A stretch of DNA of 64,000 bases. Source: DASSUW01 sp963844205 (GTDB taxonomy: Bacteria; Actinomycetota; Thermoleophilia; Solirubrobacterales; Solirubrobacteraceae). Location: contig CAWJNK010000013.1 of NCBI GenBank assembly GCA_963844205.1, positions 496,001 to 560,000 of the forward strand, written 5' to 3'. Below are positions 52,663-59,983 of the stretch, piece by piece (the first letter of the stretch is position 1; each line of letters opens with the position of its first letter). The position numbers were made by a program, and so were the translations under genes. The notes below the pieces were generated by a model. The model saw only the letters and a program-made list of their open reading frames with translations, ran no database searches and was not told where the DNA came from.

Positions 52663-53448
52663 TCAGGCGCGGTCGACTGCGACGCCCAGCCGGGCGAGAG
52701 CGTCCAGCGCCTGCGACGGCACGTCGGCCGCCAGCACGCGGCCGACGTCCGACACCGGCACGATCGCGTTGAGCGCGGGGCGCTCGAACTTCGTGCCATC
52801 GACGAGCAGGAGCGGCGTGCGGGCGTGGCGGATCATGGCACGCTTGACCTCAGCCTCGAGCGCGTCCGGATCGGTCAGCTGGCCGTCCTCGGTGACGCCC
52901 TTGACCGACAGCAGCGCCTTGTCGGCGAAGTGCGCGCGCACGGCGTGAACGGCCTGCGGGCCGACGAACGACCGGGTCAGCGGCCGCAGGGCGCCGCACA
53001 GGCCGATCAGCTCCACCTGCGGCGCGTCGGTGGCGCACACGAGGTCCATCACCGGCACGGAGTTGGTGAGCACCGTGCAGCGAAGCTTGTCGCGCACGAG
53101 CCGGCGCGCGGCGAAGTAACTCGTCGTCGAGGAGTCGACGAACACCGCCTCCCCCGGGGCGATCAGCGCGACCGCCGCCGCGGCGAGCCGCTCCTTGGCC
53201 TCGACCGCCACCTCGAGGCGCTGCGCGAACGCGTCCTCGTGGCTCGACGGCCCGGGCAGCACCGCGCCGCCGTGGGTGCGCCGCGCGACCCCTTGACGCT
53301 CGAGCTCCGTCAGGTCGCGCCGCGCCGTCATCAGCGACACGCCGAAGCGCTCGCCGACCGAGGTGACCGACACGCTGCCGTGCTCCTTGAGCTGCTCGGC
53401 GATCAGCCGCCGCCGCTCGTCCGGCAGCATCGACGCCACCTGGCTCAT
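52663..53448 (-). CDS. second DeoR/GlpR-family regulator
   Basis: A 261-aa paralogue of the regulator at 47007-47813, sharing RRTHGGAVLPG, LRPLTRSFVGPQ, EAEVKRAMI and AIVPVSDVGRVL. HTH: RRRLIAEQLKEHGSVSVTSV then GERFGVSLMTARRDL. It is convergent with the rhamnosidase, stopping 40 bases after it. It may sense a different sugar phosphate, or cooperate with the first regulator at the 47.8-kb operators. No copy of the AATCGATCAT motif is seen upstream of it. Confidence 0.9.
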   Translation of the reverse strand: MSQVASMLPDERRRLIAEQLKEHGSVSVTSVGERFGVSLMTARRDLTELERQGVARRTHGGAVLPGPSSHEDAFAQRLEVAVEAKERLAAAAVALIAPGEAVFVDSSTTSYFAARRLVRDKLRCTVLTNSVPVMDLVCATDAPQVELIGLCGALRPLTRSFVGPQAVHAVRAHFADKALLSVKGVTEDGQLTDPDALEAEVKRAMIRHARTPLLLVDGTKFERPALNAIVPVSDVGRVLAADVPSQALDALARLGVAVDRA

Positions 53449-53885
53449 GTTCGATCTCGTCCGAATGAGGTCATGGGTCGGTCCGGTCTACCACAACCGG
53501 CCGGGTACCTGCGCGGTGCGGCTCGACGGTCTAGGGGTCCAGCGCTGTTCGTTGCGTGTCCGGGTAGCACTCGGGGTTCATGGCGCGCACGTGGCTGACG
53601 ATCAGGGTCGAGCTCCTCTCCGGTATCTACGCGGAGTGCGATCCGGCGCCTGGTCGCACAACATCGTCTCGGGACGGGGCTATCACCTGACCGAGGGTGA
53701 GGGTTGCAGCCCGGTAGCTGAAGCTCGCCCGCGCCGCAAGGTAAGCCGACCCCTCGCGGCAGGTCCATCTAGGTCCTTTGCGTGTGCTCGCGTGCCGGCG
53801 TCGGGTCCCGTGCTCACTAGCGAGCACAACCGCGCGGCGGCGGCCCTCATGGCGAGTGCTCCGGGTCGCATGGGAATATCGCGCT
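53449..53885. other. 437-bp region with no intact gene
   Basis: Holds the upstream region of the deoR gene, one recognisable gene stub (53580-53690) and a small dyad GTGCTC-N-GAGCAC (53810-53827). Frames are broken and codon bias is lost, so I see no further gene. It marks the left edge of the decayed island. Confidence 0.6.
53580..53690 (+). pseudogene. N-terminal stub of a pRiA4b ORF-3-like (IS1096 passenger) protein
   Basis: ATG 53580 encodes MARTWLTIRVELLSG, then IYAECDPAPGR before losing similarity and stopping at 53690. Proteins of the plasmid pRiA4b ORF-3-like family in actinobacteria begin MARTWLSIRVELVSG and continue with a PRPGR segment at the same distance. Only about 26 residues remain. 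The family often travels with mobile elements, in keeping with the integrase remnant nearby. Recognition is from motif memory. Confidence 0.5.
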
Positions 53886-54368
53886 GTGACCGCGGAGGAA
53901 CAGCCAGGACAGAGACGCGGGACGTCGGGCGTGATCGCGCCGCCGCCGGTCATCTACCTGGCGTTCCTGGGGCTCGGCTTCGTGCTCGAGGGGCTGTTGC
54001 CAGGAGCGGAGCTTCCGGGGTGGGCGCAATGGCTCGGGGCCGTGGTCATCGTCGCCGGCGTGGTGCTGGTGATCTCGTTTGAGCGAGCCTTCAAGCGGGC
54101 CGGCACCGATGCGAATCCGTATAGGCCCTCGACGGCGTTGGCTACCGACGGGCCCTACGGGTTCAGCCGCAATCCCGCGTATCTGGGCATGGCGATCACT
54201 TACATCGGCATCACGCTCGCGGCCGAGGCGCCGTGGGCGCTCGTGATGCTCGTTCCGGCAACCCTCCTCATGCAATACGGGGTGATCCTGCGCGAGGAGC
54301 GCTACCTCGAAGGACTATTCGGCGACGAGTACCTGAGCTACAAACGGACGACTCGGCGCTGGATCTGA
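53886..54368 (+). CDS. isoprenylcysteine carboxyl methyltransferase-family membrane protein
   Basis: A 160-aa protein with four helices and the ICMT/PEMT signature: NPYRPSTALATDGPYGFSRN, NPAYLGMAITYIG, REERYLEGLFGDEYLSYKRTTRRWI. Bacterial members methylate small or lipid substrates with SAM at the membrane. GTG 53886 (TAEEQPGQRRG) is chosen; AATAT 6 bases upstream and lack of a Shine-Dalgarno again suggest a leaderless message. Confidence 0.88.
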   Translation: MTAEEQPGQRRGTSGVIAPPPVIYLAFLGLGFVLEGLLPGAELPGWAQWLGAVVIVAGVVLVISFERAFKRAGTDANPYRPSTALATDGPYGFSRNPAYLGMAITYIGITLAAEAPWALVMLVPATLLMQYGVILREERYLEGLFGDEYLSYKRTTRRWI

Positions 54369-54440
54369 GGTGATCGCCCTCCCTTAGAACGTGTCCTCGA
54401 ATGCGCTCGATGACGTTTGACGGCAACTCACCGAGCGACG

Positions 54441-54836
54441 TCAGTTGTGTAGATCCAGGCCGGTCTCGGCCGGCGTATCCGGCAGCCCGCTGCTGTACGC
54501 GTCTGCCTCCGGCCGCGTCCGACGCCTCCGCCGGGATGTGTCCCGGTCGTTCCGCTCTACGAACTCGATCATCGCCCGGGCCATGATGCGTGCGTTCGTG
54601 AGCTTGGGTCCTCCGTCCGGGTCGACATCATTCAGGTGGTGCCACACCGAGATCAGCTGGACCTCGTGCAACTCGTCATCGGTCAGCCGCAGCGCTGTCT
54701 CGGCCAACTCGTCCTCGCCGTATTGCCAGAGCGACTCGGCGAGCACATCACGTCGAAACGTGATCCGAACGTTCTCGGGGATACGCCGCCCGAACAGGTC
54801 CCGACTCGGTCGCCCACCCCGATGCCGACGTTTCAC
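54441..54836 (-). CDS. hypothetical protein (131 aa) downstream of the AbiE module
   Basis: From GTG 54836 (KRRHRGGRPSRDLFGRRIPE) the protein has a basic start, a middle helix (LTDDELHEVQLISVWHHL), a helix ARIMARAMIEFVERNDRD and an Arg-rich tail. I recognise no domain. AAA/AAC-rich codons and lower bias than the core genes suggest it came with the island. It may be an old passenger gene of the integrated element. Confidence 0.5.
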   Translation of the reverse strand: MKRRHRGGRPSRDLFGRRIPENVRITFRRDVLAESLWQYGEDELAETALRLTDDELHEVQLISVWHHLNDVDPDGGPKLTNARIMARAMIEFVERNDRDTSRRRRRTRPEADAYSSGLPDTPAETGLDLHN

Positions 54837-54934
54837 GCCGCAACCGTATAGGCCCGCCGCTGCCGTTACCCAGGATTCGCTGGCACAGCAATTCCGAGCT
54901 GGTCGCAGATCGCTCCCACGAGCCCTGGGCCGAT

Positions 54935-55284
54935 CTATGCGCTTCGTGCAGCGCCTCCCCGTTGCAGGTCCGCGAGCGCTCCGGCGTGGATGCTGCTTCC
55001 CAGAATCCCGCGCCCCGCCATCTCGTCGGACGTGACCGACCGTTCGGCCAGGCGCCACTCGAAGTCGGCGTCCTTCGTGCTCCGCGCGACGTTGCCGAGG
55101 CGGAGCTCCAGGGCAAAGCCGCCCTTGAGAACCCACTCCCGGGCGCGTGCGCGACTAGGCGCGCGAGCAGGCGCTCGAAGGCGATCCGCTTGCGCAGGCG
55201 CGACACGCCCGCCGAGTCGCTCTGGCCCTGCTTGATCCGAGCTTCGAGCGCGGTGCGAAACGCCTGGTCGGTCGCGTACTTCAT
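54935..55284 (-). pseudogene. abiEii: broken AbiEii-type toxin (nucleotidyltransferase)
   Basis: ATG 55284 overlaps the antitoxin stop (ATGA) and encodes MKYATDQAFRTALEARIKQG through LLARLVAHAPGSG. A one-base deletion near 55140 breaks the frame; the next frame continues WVLKGGFALELRLGNVARST then KDADFEWRL and stops at 54935. These are the N-terminal helix and the nucleotidyltransferase core (KGG-ELR, DxDxxW) of AbiEii, but the C-terminal two thirds are missing. So the toxin is both frameshifted and truncated. Confidence 0.75.
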
Positions 55285-55895
55285 CGCGTCAGCTCGGCGA
55301 TCTGGCGCTGCACCGTCTTCGGGAAGTCCCCGGCAGTCGCGCGCAGCCGGCGCTTGGTCGTGAGCCCGCGTCGGAGCGACTCGGCGACCGCGGCCTCGAT
55401 CTGCTCAGTGAGGCCGGTGGCGCGCAGGACGTCGACGATCGTGCGGTCGAGCGTCGTCACCGGCATCCCGAGGACCTCGCGGCGTTGCCGCTTCGTGACG
55501 GGGAACGTCGTCGGGTGGGTCACGACGCCGTCGATCGGTTTGCGCCACTGGGCGCGCGGAACCGTGACGTGAACCTCGTCGGCGATCACGTCGGTGAGGT
55601 CGTCGAGCTCGAGCGCGGTCTCGTGTGAGACGACCGCGTCGGCCGACGGCGGTGTGCGGAGCCAGCCGGCGACAATGTGTTCGTGTGGGCTGGTTGGGAA
55701 GTCGCGGAGCCGGTAGAGACCGCGTGCGACATGCACGAGGCGCCCGCCGGCGCGAGCGTGGTGGGACAGCGTCGATCGCGGGATGCCGGCCTCGGCCGCA
55801 TCGCGTGCCGTGAGGTAGCCGGCACGCCCTTCCGCGAGGGCGTACAGCCTCGCACCGACAGCCTTGTCACCGTGTTGTTCGAGATTATCGAACAT
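55281..55895 (-). CDS. abiEi: AbiEi-type antitoxin (type IV toxin-antitoxin)
   Basis: A 204-aa antitoxin. The N-terminal winged helix reads GYLTARDAAEAGIPRSTLSH followed by HVARGLYRLRDFP; the C-terminal domain has VSHETALELDDLTD, TTLDRTIVDVLRATG and a final helix. AbiEi proteins repress their own operon and neutralise AbiEii. It is full length while the toxin is broken. ATG 55895 is leaderless by prediction and overlapped by an inverted repeat. Overlaps the remains of the integrase reading frame upstream. Confidence 0.85.
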   Translation of the reverse strand: MFDNLEQHGDKAVGARLYALAEGRAGYLTARDAAEAGIPRSTLSHHARAGGRLVHVARGLYRLRDFPTSPHEHIVAGWLRTPPSADAVVSHETALELDDLTDVIADEVHVTVPRAQWRKPIDGVVTHPTTFPVTKRQRREVLGMPVTTLDRTIVDVLRATGLTEQIEAAVAESLRRGLTTKRRLRATAGDFPKTVQRQIAELTR

Positions 55896-55908
55896 TTCGG
55901 TGACATTA
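55877..55908 (-). promoter_or_regulatory. AbiEi start region: leaderless -10 and operator
   Basis: On the minus strand TAATGT (complement of 55903-55908) ends 7 bases before ATG 55895, with no ribosome site between. GTTCGA-GATTA-TCGAAC (55877-55893) is a perfect 6-base inverted repeat covering the first codons, the kind of site an AbiEi antitoxin binds for autoregulation. Confidence 0.55.
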
Positions 55909-55972
55909 CCACCTCAGCGGGTCGGTCCGTGAAGGCTCTGGTTCGGTGGGCGCCTCCTCCGCGAACGCCGCA

Positions 55973-56422
55973 TTGGACCCCAAATGGATCCCGGTCGGCG
56001 GCCACCGCACCGCCTCTAACATCGTTGAACATCGCCCGCAGGGACGGGACGGTGCCCACCTTGTGCCCGCCTGCCAGCCACTCGGACACGACACGGTCAT
56101 CGATCATTGCGATCGGCAGCGGACCGTACCGTTCGACGAAGTGCTTAATGCGCTCGCGGTTGAAGATGTTCGTCGACTCCTTCGGCCGCGCGAACAGCGG
56201 ATCGCTCGTCCACCTCGCGGCGAACGCGGCGACCGTCATCCGATCGTCCCCCCGCCCCACGGCAAGTCGCGCTCGCGCACGCTCGCGCGCCGCTTTCGCT
56301 TCGCCCTCGGTCCGGAATGTGCCGGGCCCTGCCAGTACGGCCGACACGCTGACGTTCTTCCCCGTGGCAGGGTCGTAGACCTGGGCGCGCCAGCGCCCCG
56401 ACGGCAGTCGCGTGACGCTCAT
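55973..56422 (-). pseudogene. truncated tyrosine-recombinase-type integrase (N-terminal third)
   Basis: ATG 56422 encodes SVTRLPSGRWRAQVYDPATG, EAKAARERARARLAVGRGDD and FVERYGPLPIAMIDDRVVSEWL, the AP2-like arm-binding and SAM-like core-binding domains of an actinobacterial phage integrase. Similarity ends near residue 150 at MFNDVRGGAVAADRDPF. No catalytic domain (R-H-R-Y) follows; the frame runs on as an accidental overlap of abiEi. So the recombinase is dead, fixed by a deletion that joined it to the AbiE module. Confidence 0.75.
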
Positions 56423-56658
56423 CGGCGAACGCCGCGCCGCTGCGCCCACGCCAGGGCCAGCGACGGCTTGAACCGCCGCGATCTCAGCCCCCAGGTCTCC
56501 GACGGCATACCGGCCCGGACCATCCGATCAACCGTCGCCACGCTCACCCCCATGATCGACGCCAGTTCCTTGCGGTTGACGTAGGGCTCAGCCAGAGAAA
56601 CTGGCCCCCTCGTCGGGAGCGGGTCAGGGACGTCGGCCTCGGGGAACGGCACGCTCAC
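56419..56658 (-). CDS. excisionase-like helix-turn-helix protein
   Basis: A 79-aa protein whose C-terminal 55 residues (EPYVNRKELASIMGVSVATV, then DRMVRAGMPSETWGLRSRRF) form a MerR/AlpA-type winged helix as in phage excisionases. Its TGA overlaps the integrase ATG, the normal xis-int order. The start is uncertain (GTG 56658 used; no clear ribosome site). Looks intact though its integrase is dead. Confidence 0.65.
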   Translation of the reverse strand: MSVPFPEADVPDPLPTRGPVSLAEPYVNRKELASIMGVSVATVDRMVRAGMPSETWGLRSRRFKPSLALAWAQRRGVRR

Positions 56659-56703
56659 GTCGACCAAGCCGTCGACGCGCCCTCTCGGACCAACGGTTGA
56701 GCG

Positions 56704-57156
56704 ATGCCATGGCCCGGCGGCGACCCTCAACGGCTTGACGGGTCGGCACCCACTGCCAACCCTGCCACCGACGGTCACATAGAGGCTCCCATCCAACCCC
56801 AGCACGCCCACGCCTTCCGACAGCTGGTAGCCCTTCGCAGCGGCGACTACGCCGAGCTGTTGATCCGTGGGGAAGTGGTCATGCGCACTGACGACCCGGA
56901 GGGCTGGCGCAAGCACATCCGAAGCCAAGCGCGGCTCGACCGCCTCCGCATCCGAACCGGCCAGTCCACGCGCGCGCCCGGCATCGTTTGGGCCATCCGG
57001 CTCCAGGAAGCGAGCCCGTCCGACGACGACGAACACGCCTTTGCGACCATCGCCTACCAGCACGGCATCGAGGCACTGGCCAGAGCACGCAATCATCGCC
57101 TCGAGCGCTGGATCATCAGCCACCAGGGCCGCGCCGCGGGTCGCTGCGCAATTTGA
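56704..57156 (+). CDS. hypothetical protein (150 aa) of the island
   Basis: From about residue 38 the frame shows good coding bias: HAFRQLVALRSGDYAELLIR, MRTDDPEGWRKHIRSQARLD, and a C-terminal helical part (YQHGIEALARARNHRLERWI). The first 35 residues are Pro-rich and doubtful. No domain recognised; the middle is rich in Arg and charged pairs and could bind DNA. It diverges from the excisionase gene. Cargo of the island is the likely origin. Confidence 0.45.
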   Translation: MPWPGGDPQRLDGSAPTANPATDGHIEAPIQPQHAHAFRQLVALRSGDYAELLIRGEVVMRTDDPEGWRKHIRSQARLDRLRIRTGQSTRAPGIVWAIRLQEASPSDDDEHAFATIAYQHGIEALARARNHRLERWIISHQGRAAGRCAI

Positions 57157-57266
57157 GGTGCGGCGCCTACGTCGATGCCAGCGCGGACAGTCCGGTCGCA
57201 GACGGCGAAGTCCTTGACCACGACTGCCCGGGCTACTGGGCCCCGCCCGACGGCTTCGGGCATTGA
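57153..57266 (+). CDS. very short ORF coupled to the preceding gene
   Basis: TTG 57153 overlaps the TGA of the previous ORF and encodes 37 residues: LRCGAYVDASADSPVADGEV, then LDHDCPGYWAPPDGFGH. Two Cys and three His or Asp could form a small metal site. No relative recognised. Support is only the overlap and acceptable codon use. Confidence 0.3.
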   Translation: MRCGAYVDASADSPVADGEVLDHDCPGYWAPPDGFGH

Positions 57267-57371
57267 AGCTCGAACCCGAACCCGGCAAATCCAGTTGTGC
57301 AGCGCCGTGATTCGGCTCTGGATCCGGCACCGTCGGTTGCGGGCCGGGCAGCCGGGCCTACTGACCGGGCC

Positions 57372-57932
57372 ATGGCGAACGAACTCAACGGCAGCGTCGT
57401 TGCGATCCTGGCCGCCGACGGCGTCGAGCGGGTCGAGCTCGAAGAGCCCTGTGGCGCACTCCTCGCGGCGGGAGCGCGAACCGAGCTGCTCTCCCTCCAC
57501 GGTGGCACGATCGACGCGCGCCAATCCGACCTCGAGCCGGCCGGACGGCTCGCAGTCGACGGGCTTGTCTCGGAGGCGTCCGTCGACGGCTACGACGCCC
57601 TGCTGCTCCCGGGCGGCACGGTGAACCCCGACAAGCTGCGAATGAACGCCGCCGCGGTCGGCTTCGTGAAGGCGTTCGTGGCGGCGGGCAAGCCCGTCGC
57701 GGCGATCTGCCACGGGCCGTGGACGCTGGCGGAGGCCGACGTCGTCCGCGGACGCCGCGTGACATCGTGGCCGAGCATCCGGACCGATCTCCGCAACGCC
57801 GGCGCCAACGTCGTCGACGAGGAGGTGGTCGTCGACGGGCAGCTGCTGACGAGCCGTTCACCGGCCGACCTGAAGGCCTTCTGCCCGGCGATCGTCGAGC
57901 ACTTCGCCCACGTCCGCGAGGCCGTCGGATAG
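57372..57932 (+). CDS. DJ-1/PfpI-family protein (type 1 glutamine amidotransferase-like)
   Basis: A 186-aa cytosolic protein. The nucleophile elbow AAICHGPWTLAEADVVRGRR holds the reactive Cys and following His, the usual PfpI/YhbO arrangement; DALLLPGGTVNPDKLR is the preceding glycine loop with the conserved Glu-equivalent region VELEEP at 24-29. Members act as deglycases or stress proteases. ATG 57372 starts at the family N-terminus (VVAILAADGVERVELEEP). First gene of the stress cluster. Confidence 0.9.
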   Translation: MANELNGSVVAILAADGVERVELEEPCGALLAAGARTELLSLHGGTIDARQSDLEPAGRLAVDGLVSEASVDGYDALLLPGGTVNPDKLRMNAAAVGFVKAFVAAGKPVAAICHGPWTLAEADVVRGRRVTSWPSIRTDLRNAGANVVDEEVVVDGQLLTSRSPADLKAFCPAIVEHFAHVREAVG

Positions 57933-57935
57933 CAC

Positions 57936-58370
57936 TCACATCAGGCGATTGGCGGGGACGAGCACCAGCCAGGCGATGAAGAGCTGGACCGGGAACGGCA
58001 CCTCCGCGGTCAACTCGGCCTCGATCCCGCGGACGAAGGGCGTCCGGCGGCGGACCGCTCCGCGCTGGGCCACGCCCTCGCTGACGACGTAGGTGTGCCG
58101 CAGGCTCGGACTGCGCTCGACGGTCAGGCGACGACCGGCGTACGCGATCTCGATGCACCGGCCGCCCGCCGCGTGGGCGGTCGCGACCACGCCCTCCGAG
58201 CCTTGCAGCACGAAGCCCGCGTCCCGACTGACGCGGTATCGCTCGTGCGAGCACACGAGCTCGCCGCCGCCACGGGGTGCGCCGACGATCAGCGTCGCAA
58301 GCTCGCCGCAGCAGCCCCGGACGGTGTGGGTCGCCGAGAACGGTCGCGCCGGTCGTGTTTTGAGCTGCAC
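57936..58370 (-). CDS. hypothetical protein, LURP-one/tubby-like barrel with C-terminal anchor
   Basis: A 144-aa protein from GTG 58370. A strand-rich middle (YRVSRDAGFVLQG, CIEIAYAGRRLTVER, LRHTYVVSEG) is followed by a C-terminal hydrophobic segment (PVQLFIAWLVLVPAN). This is the layout of small LURP-one-like/scramblase-fold proteins, but I cannot confirm the family. It stops 3 bases from the DJ-1 gene end (convergent) and diverges from the TerC remnant. Confidence 0.55.
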   Translation of the reverse strand: MQLKTRPARPFSATHTVRGCCGELATLIVGAPRGGGELVCSHERYRVSRDAGFVLQGSEGVVATAHAAGGRCIEIAYAGRRLTVERSPSLRHTYVVSEGVAQRGAVRRRTPFVRGIEAELTAEVPFPVQLFIAWLVLVPANRLM

Positions 58371-58432
58371 GCTGCCGGCGTCACTAGGCCGAGTGGCGAC
58401 TCACGTCAATTCACGACGTCGACGACGTCGGC

Positions 58433-58680
58433 GTGGACGTCTCGCTGACCGCCTGGGTCGCGCTGATCTTCGCCGGCGTCCGGATGCGCTTCGCCTACCT
58501 GGATACGGGCCTGGCGGTCATTCTCGCGTTGGTGGGCGCGAAGTTCCTGCTCGCCGACGTCGTCGAGATCGGCCCCACGGTCTCGCTCGTGGTCATCGTC
58601 GCCGTGGTCGCGACCGCGAGCGAGCGTGTCCGCGCTGCGGCCCGCGCCGCGCTGACGGTGGCCGCCGTCAGCCATCCGTC
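58433..58680 (+). pseudogene. C-terminal remnant of a TerC/Alx-family membrane protein
   Basis: The frame reads VALIFAGVRMRFAYLDTGLAV, ILALVGAKFLLADVVEIGPT and VSLVVIVAVVATAS. It matches the last three helices of TerC proteins (the R-F-x-Y-L-x-x-G-L-A-V-I-L, G-x-K and P-T-x-x-S-L-x-V-I marks). The first two thirds are absent: just upstream is the divergent gene at 58370. No native start or clear stop remains. Tellurite/metal-stress membrane protein, now dead. Confidence 0.65.
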
Positions 58681-58874
58681 TGCTCGAGCGCGCGGCCGTT
58701 CGTGCACCAGGCGGCCATCCGGCGGGCGAGGGCCTCCGCGGTCAACCGCCGGCGCTCTCGCTCGGCGTAGTACGCCTCGAACTCCTCGTGGAGTCGGCGT
58801 GAGCGTGCCTCGGGCGTGTCCGGCGGCGCGGCCGTCGAGCCGGCGTCGAGCGAACTGTCGTCGAGATGGCTCAT
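58668..58874 (-). CDS. small hypothetical protein downstream of psiE
   Basis: A 68-aa soluble protein: a polar N-terminus (SHLDDSSLDAGSTAAPPDTP) and a charged amphipathic helix (ARSRRLHEEFEAYYAERERR, LTAEALARRMAAW). Its ATG lies 8 bases after the psiE stop, so they form an operon. No family recognised. It overlaps the end of the TerC remnant. Confidence 0.5.
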   Translation of the reverse strand: MSHLDDSSLDAGSTAAPPDTPEARSRRLHEEFEAYYAERERRRLTAEALARRMAAWCTNGRALEQTDG

Positions 58875-58881
58875 CGCGATC

Positions 58882-59349
58882 TCACTTAGGAGGTCGCGCG
58901 CTCGATTCAAGGCCGGCCGACGCGGCACTTCGGCGCAGCATGAAGATCGAGATCGACAACACCAGCGCCAGTCCGGCGAGCGCGCCGATCTGGACGAGAA
59001 AGCCGGTCATATCCCGCCCCGGCTCCTGGACCTCGGCGGTGAGGACGAGCACCTTGCGCACGACCGCGATCAGCCCGATGAACAGGAACGGCTCGACGAG
59101 GATGCGCCCGCCGATGTTGACCACCCGCAGCGTGTAGAGCAGCTCGGCGATGATGAACAGCAGGAGGATGCGGTCGAGCAGGAACACGCCGGCGTCTGCG
59201 ATCGCGCGCGAGTCGCTTCCCTCGACCAGGTCGCTGATGGTCCCGACGACGATGAAAGCCGCGCCCACCACGAGGAGCGTCGCCGCGACGACGTAGATCG
59301 AGCTCTCGGCTCGGCCGATCCCGGCGTGGAGCGTGAAGCGGCCCTGCAT
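58882..59349 (-). CDS. psiE: PsiE-family membrane protein
   Basis: A 155-aa integral membrane protein with four helices: IYVVAATLLVVGAAFIVVG, DAGVFLLDRILLLFIIAELL, ILVEPFLFIGLIAVVRKVLV and a final LAGLALVLSISIF. The segments LDRILLLFIIAELLYTL and EPFLFIGLIAVVRKVL are the PsiE family marks (phosphate-starvation-inducible). Biochemical role unknown. It diverges from the Hsp20 gene. Confidence 0.88.
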   Translation of the reverse strand: MQGRFTLHAGIGRAESSIYVVAATLLVVGAAFIVVGTISDLVEGSDSRAIADAGVFLLDRILLLFIIAELLYTLRVVNIGGRILVEPFLFIGLIAVVRKVLVLTAEVQEPGRDMTGFLVQIGALAGLALVLSISIFMLRRSAASAGLESSARPPK

Positions 59350-59403
59350 GGGGCGTTGCCCCTACTAAGGCGCATCCGCGCTCCCCACAAGGCCGGCGTG
59401 CGG

Positions 59404-59431
59404 TTGACGCGCACAACGCCCGGCCTACCCA
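59404..59431 (+). promoter_or_regulatory. candidate hsp20 promoter
   Basis: TTGACG (59404-59409), 16 bp, TACCCA (59426-59431), about 42 bases before the start codon. No CIRCE (TTAGCACTC) or HspR (CTTGAGT) element is seen, so heat control, if any, is by another route. Confidence 0.4.
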
Positions 59432-59472
59432 TGCCGGTGACCCGCTGACTGCCCGACGAAGGAGGCGTTCAC

Positions 59473-59916
59473 GTGACCGCTCTCACCGAGCCGTTCCCGC
59501 CCTGGCTCCGAGACCTGAACCGGTTCTTCAACACCGAGGGAACGGTCTCCGCGTTCGTTCCGCCCGCCGACGTGCTCGTCGACGACGACGGCGTCACCGT
59601 GTTCATGGACGTCCCCGGGGTCGGCAACGACCAGCTGGACATCGAGCTCGAGAACGACATGCTCACCGTCCGCGGCGAGCGGCCGTACCCGTACGGCGAA
59701 GACGGCGACCGCGGCGTGCGGCGCATCGAACGCGGCTTCGGCCGCTTCGAGCGCAGCCTGCGCGTCCCGCGCGGCCTCGATCCCGACGCGATCGAGGCCT
59801 CCCTGACGAACGGGGTGCTCCACCTGCGGATTCCGAAGCCCGAGTCCCTCAAGCCGCGCCGGATCGAGATCAAGGGCGGCGAGGAGACGCGCCAGCTCGA
59901 GTCCGAGAGCCAGTGA
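59473..59916 (+). CDS. Hsp20/alpha-crystallin small heat-shock protein
   Basis: A 147-aa chaperone that holds unfolding proteins. The alpha-crystallin domain (about 35-130) runs from PPADVLVDDDGVTVFMDVPG to GVLHLRIPKPE, with LTVRGERPYP and GRFERSLRVPRGLD between and the conserved A-x-x-x-N-G-V-L-H-L motif. The N-terminus LTEPFPPWLRDLNRFFNT is the substrate arm. AAGGAGG 8 bases before GTG 59473 sets the start. Confidence 0.95.
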   Translation: MTALTEPFPPWLRDLNRFFNTEGTVSAFVPPADVLVDDDGVTVFMDVPGVGNDQLDIELENDMLTVRGERPYPYGEDGDRGVRRIERGFGRFERSLRVPRGLDPDAIEASLTNGVLHLRIPKPESLKPRRIEIKGGEETRQLESESQ

Positions 59917-59983
59917 TGCACCCCAGCGGCCGCTCGTGCGCTCGCCGCTGCGCGCGAGCGGCCCCCGGCGCGCCTCGACACCC

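Noticed and set aside
53810..53827. GTGCTC/GAGCAC dyad as a terminator or attachment site
   Set aside because: Stem of only six bases with no gene end beside it and no second copy at the other island edge.
55586..55972. Full-length reading of the integrase frame
   Set aside because: Beyond residue 150 the frame is antisense-phase overlap with abiEi and its promoter; no recombinase catalytic residues appear.
59350..59472. CIRCE or HAIR heat-shock operator before hsp20
   Set aside because: Neither TTAGCACTC-N9-GAGTGCTAA nor CTTGAGT-N7-ACTCAAG is present.
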